DNA of 64,000 nt from Clostridiales bacterium. Lineage in GTDB: Bacteria > Bacillota > Clostridia > Lachnospirales > Lachnospiraceae. A program made the position numbers and the translations under genes. The stretch is from assembly GCA_018376135.1 (NCBI GenBank), contig JAHABX010000010.1, positions 1 to 64,000 of the forward strand, read 5' to 3'. Each line of letters starts with the position of its first letter. Position 1 is the first letter of the stretch. Under the pieces are notes generated by a model that had not been told where the DNA came from, searched no databases, and saw nothing but the letters and a program-made list of their open reading frames with translations. Positions 8,874-14,852 of the stretch are shown here, one piece after another.

Positions 8874-8926
8874 CAGGGCATACAAGGACATTCAGAAATT
8901 GTATCTGAATACTCTTGTATGCCCTG
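8874..8926. repeat. Long nested hairpin between two TasA-like genes
   Basis: Arms CAGGGCATACAAG (8874-8886) and CTTGTATGCCCTG (8914-8926) are perfect complements, with a nested ATTCAGA/TCTGAAT stem inside. A second small hairpin, GCGCC/GGCGC, follows at about 8926-8941. No U-run adjoins it on the minus strand, so it is more likely an mRNA processing or stability element than a terminator. It may raise the amount of the upstream TasA message relative to the downstream genes. Confidence 0.6.
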
Positions 8927-8964
8927 CGCCCCGAAAGGCGCAGAGCATGTCATTTCAAGCTTAA

Positions 8965-9603
8965 TCAGGGATTAGGTGTTTCAGCAGCCATAACGGTGCT
9001 GAACCATGCCTGAATCTCTGCAACAGTCATACCCTTAACAGCAGCCCAGTTGGGAGCCTTAGCGCCCTGCGCCTGAACAGCCTGAGCAGTAACGACGATG
9101 TCCTTAGTCTCTTCATCTCCGGTCAGACCGGTAGGCATCTTGATCTGATCAAACAGAGCAGTGGTCTTGGAAGTCAGACCCTGATTCCACTCATCGTTCT
9201 CAGTGCCCTTGACAACCAGCGGCTCGCTCCAGTAGAAATAGCCATCGTTACCATCAACCCAGCCTTCGCCGAGTGCGCCCTCAACCCAGTTGGTCAGGTA
9301 AACAATAGCACCCTTATCGCCAAACTGATCCAGATTGCTTACGCTGACGCGGACAAAGCAAGGATTATTACCGATGTTTTCAACGGTGGGGTCTTTATCA
9401 AGAGATTCGCCCGGATAAACGGTCACAGCCTCAGTTTCTCCATGATCGTCCCACTCAGGTTCGGTCAGATCGATCTCAACATTTCCCACGGTGAATGTAT
9501 TCTCGGCAACATCGTTGTCAGTAAAATAAGCCAGTGTGCCGCCGATGATAGCGGTAGCGGCCAGAGCAGTAACCATGCACATAGCCAAAAGTTTTTTCTT
9601 CAT
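8965..9603 (-). CDS. tasA: TasA-like fibre protein with SipW-type signal peptide
   Basis: A 212-residue protein. The ATG at 9603 follows a strong GAGGAG; an upstream in-frame start lacks an RBS. MKKKLLA, a hydrophobic stretch and GGTLAYFTDNDVAENTF form the classic SipW signal, followed by TVGNVEIDLTEPEW and NPCFVRVSVSN. This is the standard TasA/CotN layout: an exported protein cleaved by SipW and assembled into extracellular fibres. It is one of four such genes lying directly downstream of sipW. Naming it tasA is by family only; which paralogue is the main subunit cannot be told from sequence. Confidence 0.85.
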   Translation of the reverse strand: MKKKLLAMCMVTALAATAIIGGTLAYFTDNDVAENTFTVGNVEIDLTEPEWDDHGETEAVTVYPGESLDKDPTVENIGNNPCFVRVSVSNLDQFGDKGAIVYLTNWVEGALGEGWVDGNDGYFYWSEPLVVKGTENDEWNQGLTSKTTALFDQIKMPTGLTGDEETKDIVVTAQAVQAQGAKAPNWAAVKGMTVAEIQAWFSTVMAAETPNP

Positions 9604-9687
9604 GGTGTTATTCTCCTCAAATAAATAATATTCAGCGACAGCCATACCACACCTTGCGGCGGGCTATCTTAATAAATCCTGCATGGC

Positions 9688-10284
9688 TTAATTACCAGAG
9701 TTACTGGAAACATTCGTCCATGCTTCATTAACAGTGAAGGTCTCCGTTGCATTCTTGTTGAACTGAGACGCATATGCCGTCACCTTCAGGGTAGGATAAG
9801 TATCCGTGGTCAGACCACTCATCATTTCCTTGGTCACGGTACCCTTCACAGTAACCTGATCGTTTTTCAGAACGCTGTAAGCAGTACCCATACCGGTGGT
9901 TTCAACGATGCGGTAATATACACCGTCATCGGCAATACTATCGTTGTTGACATCCGTCAAAGCAGTCCATCCATCAGCTATCTCGTAGGTCAGGAAATTA
10001 TCAAAGTTTGCAGATTTTTCCAGCTTAACGAACAGATAGCACTTTTCGCTGCCTGCCTCGACGGTAACCTTTGGGTCTTTGCTGATGGTGTAGCCGGGAA
10101 CCATCTTATAAGAGTTATGATTATTCACAGCACCAGTCTCGGTCAGGGTGATGTCAATGTCACTGTCAGTGAATGTGTTGACCACTGCATCGGTAGTATC
10201 CGTCAGCCAAGCCAAAGTACCGCCAATGATACCGGCAAAAACCAGGGCCAGAGCCAGAAACAGTGTGAAAGTTTTCTTCTTCAT
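9688..10284 (-). CDS. TasA-like protein with SipW-type signal peptide
   Basis: A 198-residue protein with RBS AAAGGAGG. The signal region MKKKTFTLFL...GGTLAWLTDTTDAVVNTFTDSDIDITL is the SipW type with Trp in place of the usual Tyr. The mature part has KMVPGYTISKDPKVTVEAGSE and a Phe/Val-rich strand (CYLFVKLEKS), the pattern shared with the next gene upstream. It is an exported probable fibre subunit. It lies between two paralogues with gaps of about 84 and 103 bp. Confidence 0.83.
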   Translation of the reverse strand: MKKKTFTLFLALALVFAGIIGGTLAWLTDTTDAVVNTFTDSDIDITLTETGAVNNHNSYKMVPGYTISKDPKVTVEAGSEKCYLFVKLEKSANFDNFLTYEIADGWTALTDVNNDSIADDGVYYRIVETTGMGTAYSVLKNDQVTVKGTVTKEMMSGLTTDTYPTLKVTAYASQFNKNATETFTVNEAWTNVSSNSGN

Positions 10285-10387
10285 GTTATTTTCCTCCTTT
10301 CCTCGGAATTTGCCTGAGCAGAACCCGGTCAGACGATCGCGGGCGAAGCTCTATATAATCGGCAGTACCGGTTATATTCTGCAGAAC

Positions 10388-11035
10388 TTAGTTTGCAGGG
10401 AATGCATCCCATGCTGCATCTGCGGTTTCAAAACCGTCAGCCTGAATCGCATAGGCATTCACAGTAATAGTCATATCTTCGATCGTTGCAAGCTGCTCAT
10501 TGGTGATCTCACCGGGAACGGTAATACTGTCAAAAAGAGCGTCAAGCGCAACATTGCCATCAGCAGCACTAACAGTTTCCTTATACCAGAACTCGTAAGT
10601 ACGGGTATTGGCAGCGGCATCTTCCACATTGCCCTTATAGATCCAGTTGGTGCTGTCGTAGCCATTAAAGATTTTCAGCATATTGGCACCGCCGGGAGCA
10701 AAAATTGCATCCAGCTCAGCAGACCTGCTGATGGTCATGGTCATACGAACATAGGATTCCTCGCTGCCATCAAGCACGGTCACCATAGGATCTTTTGCAT
10801 AGGTATGGCCTGGAAGCAGCTTGTAGCTGTTGGCCTGTACACGGTCAACACCTGCGACAAGGGAGCCGTCGGTATTGGCTTTGGCCTCGTCCAGCTTAAT
10901 ATCTACATTGCCAACGGTGAATGTGTTTACAACCTGATCGTCATCAGTCAGGTATGCCATGGTGCCGAAGATGGTTGCGGTTACGAGCAGTACCGCCGCC
11001 ATCATCAGACCCAGGGCTTTGGTTTGGGTTTTCAT
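10388..11035 (-). CDS. TasA-like protein with SipW-type signal peptide
   Basis: A 215-residue protein with RBS AAAGGAGG. Its N-terminus MKTQTKALGL, a hydrophobic core and FGTMAYLTDDDQVVNTF form a SipW signal; TVGNVDIKLDEA follows. LLPGHTYAKDPMVTVLDG matches the equivalent segment of the 9688-10284 protein, indicating duplication within the locus. It is the first structural gene after sipW, so it is likely well expressed when the locus is on. Confidence 0.84.
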   Translation of the reverse strand: MKTQTKALGLMMAAVLLVTATIFGTMAYLTDDDQVVNTFTVGNVDIKLDEAKANTDGSLVAGVDRVQANSYKLLPGHTYAKDPMVTVLDGSEESYVRMTMTISRSAELDAIFAPGGANMLKIFNGYDSTNWIYKGNVEDAAANTRTYEFWYKETVSAADGNVALDALFDSITVPGEITNEQLATIEDMTITVNAYAIQADGFETADAAWDAFPAN

Positions 11036-11136
11036 GAGTTTGTCCTCCTTTAATTGGATGTGATTTATATTGGGAGCCTTGCGGCGTTACCCCTGAAATA
11101 AGGCTGCCTGTGATTACGTCAGGCGCATACGGCAGA

Positions 11137-11688
11137 TCACTCTTTCTTCCTGCGGTGTCTGCCCTTTTTCCCGGTCTCCCTTTTCTCGTCCCGACCAAAC
11201 AGATCCGGCAGAAACACCAGAAGCAGCAGAACTGCACTTACTGAAACTGCAGCATATGTTCCGGGAGGATTCTGGATATAATTTGCCAGATACCCCAGCT
11301 TCGGAATGGAGAATACCGGGGTACCGATCACGTTTTTATAGTGAACCAGACTGCCGTCCTCCGCTTCATTGGCATCGCCCTTGGTGCGGAATCTCAGGAC
11401 GGAGGAATCTGTCTCGTCAGGTACGACCTCCACAATGCGGTGAGTGGCAATGGTGTCCTCGTCCAGCATAAAGGTAATAACATCCCCGGACCGGAGTTCG
11501 GTGTAATCAACATTTTTCACATAGATTAGAGAGCCTACATGATAGGCTGGCTCCATGGAGCCGGACAGCACCGTGAACACCTGAAATCCAACCAGACGAA
11601 CACCGACCAGCGCAACCGCCAGAAGCACGGCAAGAGCCACAATGATACTTGTGATCATATTCCAAATTTTTTTTGCTGTTTTTCCCAT
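11137..11688 (-). CDS. sipW: SipW-type signal peptidase I
   Basis: A 183-residue membrane protein: an N-terminal helix (about 11-33), catalytic Ser in LSGSMEPAY (Ser44), and a His in IATHRIVEV (His83) where ordinary bacterial enzymes have Lys. This marks the ER-type/SipW subgroup with a Ser-His dyad. A C-terminal helix (about 144-162) and a very basic tail follow. SipW removes signal peptides from TasA-family proteins, which fits the five substrates downstream. RBS AGGAAAG lies upstream. It is the first gene downstream of the invertible segment, so its expression would depend on that segment's orientation. Confidence 0.93.
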   Translation of the reverse strand: MGKTAKKIWNMITSIIVALAVLLAVALVGVRLVGFQVFTVLSGSMEPAYHVGSLIYVKNVDYTELRSGDVITFMLDEDTIATHRIVEVVPDETDSSVLRFRTKGDANEAEDGSLVHYKNVIGTPVFSIPKLGYLANYIQNPPGTYAAVSVSAVLLLLVFLPDLFGRDEKRETGKKGRHRRKKE

Positions 11689-11784
11689 ATCGTTCTTTCC
11701 TGCGCATATTTTTTAAATTCAGGGGAATAATGATCGTACACGAAATCGTGTTTCAGAAAGATGTGCCTGTACCGGCAGCTTTCT

Positions 11785-11806
11785 TTTCGCAGAGTAGACC
11801 CCTCTG
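11785..11806. repeat. Left inverted repeat of the invertible segment
   Basis: Exact reverse complement of 13230-13251. Within it, arms ACAGAG and CTCTGC (CAGAG/CTCTG core) flank a 7-bp centre, GGGTCTA, read on the minus strand. This is the usual layout of a tyrosine recombinase crossover site: two arms around a 6-8 bp spacer. It sits between the recombinase stop and sipW. Confidence 0.85.
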
Positions 11807-11890
11807 TCAAAGCTGCTCCTGAAGTCCGTATAGTTCCTGTGCTTTCGTGTTTGGCGACGTGCCGGGACACAGAGATCCGACTGCGGAAAA

Positions 11891-13006
11891 TCACAGTCCT
11901 ACCATCGCCAGCTTGTTCATGTTATCCCGTTTCAGCTCCATGGAGGAGTGTACATAACGGTCCAGAGTAATGGTCGTATTGGCATGACCGAGGATCTCGC
12001 TCAGGGATTTGATCTCAAAGCCAACCTCCACGCACCGGGTGGCAAAAGTGTGTCGGAGCGTATGAAAATGAACGCCCTCCAGACCGCAGCCGCCGGTGTA
12101 TTTCTCCATTCGGTACTGAAGCGTTCTCGGCTCCATATAATCTGATGTGCCGGTCAAAATAAAAGCAGCCGGACTTTCAGGATACATCTTCCTGCAAAGC
12201 CCGGCTGCATAATCGCTGATCGGAATGGTTCGGGTGGAGGTGTCACTCTTGGGACTTCCAATCACAATTTTTGTTTTTGCCTCCCGATTCAGATTCATGT
12301 CTTTCAGACGCTGCATGGTCGCTGATATCCTGACGGTATTGTCACCCAGAGAAATGTTCTCCCAGCGCAGAGCGCACAGCTCTCCGATACGGATACCGGT
12401 AAGCAGAGCAAGCAAAACACCGAATTTACACGCATCCATATCCTCCAGCAGGAACCGGACGAATTTTGTCTGCTCCTCCCGTGTCAGAACACGCATTTCC
12501 TTTTTGTTTTCCTTTGGGTAGGTAATATTCACGCTGGGGAAGGTGCCCGGAAAACGCCTGGCAGTGTAGTTCAGGATGGAGCGGAGCACCACCAGAATAT
12601 CCTTCACGGTCTTGGGTGATAACTCCTCCTCAAACAGCAGTTCATATGCGAACTGTTCTACCAGCGCATCATCAAACGCCAGAGGAAAGCAGCCGCCGAG
12701 CCTTGGCTTGATGTGCTTTTCCAGCATGGTCTGGTACTTCACACAGGTGGATTCTTTAAATCTGGTTTTTCCGGCTTCAAACCATTTGTCGCAGAAAAAG
12801 GCGAACCGGTGCCGGGATCCGGACGCCGGGACAGGATTTCCGCTGATCAGTGCCGCCTTTGCCCGGGTAACCTTTTCCTTGACTTCTTTGTAGGTTCTGC
12901 CGTAGCAGAAACCGTATTTAATCTTGCCGGAGAGCTCGTGGCCCTTGATGTAACGAGCCTCCCACCGCCCGTCTTTGCGTTTGAAAATGTTCTCACCTTT
13001 TGCCAT
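11891..13006 (-). CDS. Tyrosine recombinase inside the invertible segment
   Basis: A 371-residue protein of the phage-integrase/Tn916-Int type. An N-terminal arm-binding region (KDGRWEARYIKGH) and a core-binding domain (about 65-155) precede the catalytic domain. All catalytic residues are present: Arg206 (TGIRIGEL), Lys253, His315 and Arg318 (HTLRHT), His341 (LGHANT) and Tyr351 (DRYVHSS). RBS is AGGAGG. No excisionase, relaxase or other mobile-element gene adjoins it. Its enclosure by inverted, not direct, repeats points to inversion rather than excision. It is transcribed toward sipW in the orientation shown, so some read-through is possible; no terminator is visible between the two. Confidence 0.9.
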   Translation of the reverse strand: MAKGENIFKRKDGRWEARYIKGHELSGKIKYGFCYGRTYKEVKEKVTRAKAALISGNPVPASGSRHRFAFFCDKWFEAGKTRFKESTCVKYQTMLEKHIKPRLGGCFPLAFDDALVEQFAYELLFEEELSPKTVKDILVVLRSILNYTARRFPGTFPSVNITYPKENKKEMRVLTREEQTKFVRFLLEDMDACKFGVLLALLTGIRIGELCALRWENISLGDNTVRISATMQRLKDMNLNREAKTKIVIGSPKSDTSTRTIPISDYAAGLCRKMYPESPAAFILTGTSDYMEPRTLQYRMEKYTGGCGLEGVHFHTLRHTFATRCVEVGFEIKSLSEILGHANTTITLDRYVHSSMELKRDNMNKLAMVGL

Positions 13007-13096
13007 TTTGATTGTTCCTCCTATTGGAAAGTTCTTTAACGGTAACTGAGCTGACTGCGGATTTGACTGCGATGACCGCCCAATCCGGATGCTCAG

Positions 13097-13125
13097 TTTA
13101 TAGCATAGCCCCCAATATCCAAAAA
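13097..13125 (-). promoter_or_regulatory. Extended -10 promoter of the recombinase gene
   Basis: On the minus strand TGC-TATAAA (13097-13105) forms an extended -10, with a weak TTTTTG (13120-13125) 17 bp upstream. It lies about 90 bp before the recombinase start and inside the segment, so the recombinase keeps its promoter in both orientations. Confidence 0.5.
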
Positions 13126-13170
13126 ATGGCGGTTCCCCTCAAAAAAAACCGTCTTATTTCCTCTTGCTAC

Positions 13171-13199
13171 TTGATTTTTCCGGTCAAACGAAGTATAAT
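13171..13199 (+). promoter_or_regulatory. Outward-facing promoter at the right edge of the invertible segment
   Basis: TTGATT (13171-13176), a 17-bp spacer and a perfect TATAAT (13194-13199). The start point would be near 13206, about 24 bp before the right inverted repeat. Transcription leaves the segment rightward as drawn. After inversion the same promoter would read leftward into sipW. Confidence 0.8.
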
Positions 13200-13229
13200 T
13201 TTCATGCGTAGGCGGGGATAAGTCCGCCG

Positions 13230-13251
13230 CAGAGGGGTCTACTCTGCGAAA
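13230..13251. repeat. Right inverted repeat of the invertible segment
   Basis: Begins CAGAGGGGTCTACTCTGCG and matches 11785-11806 in reverse complement over 22 bp. Here the arms extend to GCAGAG/CTCTGC around the 7-bp centre. Flanking bases differ on both sides, so the identity is limited to the site itself. Confidence 0.85.
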
Positions 13252-13279
13252 GGTACGTTCAGAATGCAAAGGAACATCG

Positions 13280-13300
13280 GCAGGCAGCGCCTGCTTTTAT
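13280..13300 (+). terminator. Short terminator downstream of the outward promoter
   Basis: GCAGGC-AGC-GCCTGC (13280-13294) followed by TTTT. With the stronger terminator 15 bp further on, it would stop transcripts from the outward promoter before the symporter gene. Confidence 0.6.
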
Positions 13301-13312
13301 ACAGACATAATG

Positions 13313-13352
13313 AAACGGGAGATTTCCGCACGGCGGAAATCTCCCGTTTTTT
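13313..13352 (+). terminator. Strong terminator insulating the symporter gene
   Basis: A perfect 17-bp stem (13313-13329 and 13333-13349) with a 3-nt loop, ending in six T (13347-13352). It lies between the invertible segment and the symporter, whose own promoter is further downstream. It looks like a sink for the OFF-state transcript. Confidence 0.9.
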
Positions 13353-13370
13353 GTTTCTTCGTTCTTTCCT

Positions 13371-13398
13371 TTGCATTTACCCGTAAATCTGTTAAAAT
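13371..13398 (+). promoter_or_regulatory. Promoter of the NSS symporter gene
   Basis: TTGCAT (13371-13376), 16-bp spacer, TAAAAT (13393-13398), placed after the strong terminator and about 40 bp before the ATG. Its position suggests the symporter is independent of the inversion switch. Confidence 0.55.
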
Positions 13399-13436
13399 AG
13401 AAAAGATTTGATTTTTTTACTATAGGAGAATATATT

Positions 13437-14852
13437 ATGAATGCAAAAAAGAGAAGCAGCTTCAGCGGCTCCATCGGCTTCGTTCTGTCCGCAGCCGGAA
13501 GCGCTGTTGGCGTTGGAAATATCTGGCGTTTCCCATATCTTGCCGCCAAGGACGGCGGCGGTCTGTTCCTTCTGGTCTATCTGGCGCTTGTCCTGACCTT
13601 CGGCTTTACCCTGCTGGTCACGGACGTCGCCATCGGACGCAGGACTAAGGAAAATGCACTGAAAGCCTTCGGTTCCATCGATCCCAACTGGAAATTTCTG
13701 GGATTTCTTACTTTTCTGGTCCCTGCCCTGATCATGACCTACTATTCCGTCATTGGCGGCTGGGTCACCAAATACATTGTGGTCTATCTTACCGCCAGCG
13801 GTTCTGATGCAGCGCAGGAAGGATATTTTACCTCCTTTATCACCTCGCAGACCGCACCGATCGTGTTCATGCTGCTGTTTCTGGCAGTTACGGCATGGAT
13901 CGTATACCGGGGTGTGGAGAAAGGGATCGAGAGATTTTCCCGGATCGTCATGCCCGGACTGATCCTTATGATCGCGGGAATCTCCATCTTTTCCCTGACG
14001 CTGAGCTGCACAGATGCAAGCGGTGTTACAAGGACGGGTCTGCAGGGGCTTGCGGTCTATATGCTTCCCAATCTGGAGGGGCTTACGGTGCAGAGATTCC
14101 TTGAGATCCTTCTGGATGCCATGAGTCAGCTCTTCTTCTCCCTGAGTGTTTCCATGGGAATCATGATCACTTATGGTTCCTATGTGAAAAAGGATGTGAA
14201 CCTGAACCGATCTCTCGGGCAGATCGAGCTGTTTGACACCAGTGTTGCATTCCTTGCCGGACTAATGATCATCCCTGCCGTATTCGTCTTCTTCGGCACG
14301 GAAGGAATGGCGTCCGGTCCCAGTCTGATGTTCGTATCTCTCCCAAAAGTCTTCCAGGCAATGGGAGGAGCCGGCGGCGTGATCGGATTGTTCTTCTTCA
14401 TCATGGTGGCATTTGCCGCACTGACCTCCAGCGTCTCCATCATGGAAACACTGGTTGCCAACTGTATGGAGCTCTTCCATCAGTCCCGTAAAAAAATGAG
14501 TCTGATCATCACCCTGCTTTCCGCAGGAGCTGCTGCAGTCATCTGTCTGGGCTACAACATCTTCTACTTCGAGATGCAGCTCCCCAACGGACAGACTGCA
14601 CAGCTTCTGGATCTGATGGATTACATCAGCAACAGCTTCCTGATGCCCTTCATCTCCCTGCTCACCTGCATCTTTGTAGGCTGGATTGTCAAGCCGGGCT
14701 GGGTCATCGAAGAAATGGAAGCCAGCGGACACATTTTCCGCCGGAAGCAGCTCTACAGCTTCATGATCCGTTTCGTGGCGCCTGCCATGATGGCGGTGCT
14801 GTTTCTGCAGTCTGCCGGGGTGCTGAATATCATACAGGGATTGTTCTCATAA
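13437..14852 (+). CDS. Neurotransmitter:sodium symporter (NSS) family transporter
   Basis: A 471-residue LeuT-fold membrane protein, the usual length for bacterial NSS members. The first helix has SAAGSAVGVGNIWRFPYLAAKDGGG, split here by eye as the diagnostic GxGNxWRFPY motif with unwound TM1 Gly residues that bind Na+ and substrate. About eleven hydrophobic helices follow. It probably imports an amino acid with Na+; the exact substrate (for example Trp or a neutral amino acid) cannot be told. RBS is AGGAG with 8-nt spacing. It converges on the P-type ATPase gene, and the two coding regions overlap by 23 bp at their 3' ends. Confidence 0.92.
   Translation: MNAKKRSSFSGSIGFVLSAAGSAVGVGNIWRFPYLAAKDGGGLFLLVYLALVLTFGFTLLVTDVAIGRRTKENALKAFGSIDPNWKFLGFLTFLVPALIMTYYSVIGGWVTKYIVVYLTASGSDAAQEGYFTSFITSQTAPIVFMLLFLAVTAWIVYRGVEKGIERFSRIVMPGLILMIAGISIFSLTLSCTDASGVTRTGLQGLAVYMLPNLEGLTVQRFLEILLDAMSQLFFSLSVSMGIMITYGSYVKKDVNLNRSLGQIELFDTSVAFLAGLMIIPAVFVFFGTEGMASGPSLMFVSLPKVFQAMGGAGGVIGLFFFIMVAFAALTSSVSIMETLVANCMELFHQSRKKMSLIITLLSAGAAAVICLGYNIFYFEMQLPNGQTAQLLDLMDYISNSFLMPFISLLTCIFVGWIVKPGWVIEEMEASGHIFRRKQLYSFMIRFVAPAMMAVLFLQSAGVLNIIQGLFS

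Larger units (their letters stand above)
11785..13251. other. Putative invertible DNA segment carrying its own recombinase
   Basis: A 1.47-kb segment bounded by 22-bp perfect inverted repeats (11785-11806 and 13230-13251) and containing an intact tyrosine recombinase gene plus an outward-facing promoter next to the right repeat. The left repeat lies about 97 bp upstream of sipW. Inversion would place the promoter 5' of sipW with a leader of roughly 140 nt. The arrangement resembles the Salmonella Hin segment but uses a tyrosine recombinase. The sequence shows the repeats, gene and promoter; actual inversion is inferred. Confidence 0.75.

Noticed and set aside
11805..11810. TTGACA on the minus strand at the inner edge of the left inverted repeat, as a possible sipW promoter
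   Set aside because: No -10 element occurs at 16-18 bp downstream; the outward promoter at the other end is far better.
11785..13251. The recombinase and its flanking repeats as an integrated mobile element with att sites
   Set aside because: The repeats are inverted rather than direct, and no excisionase, replication or transfer gene is present, so excision is not expected.
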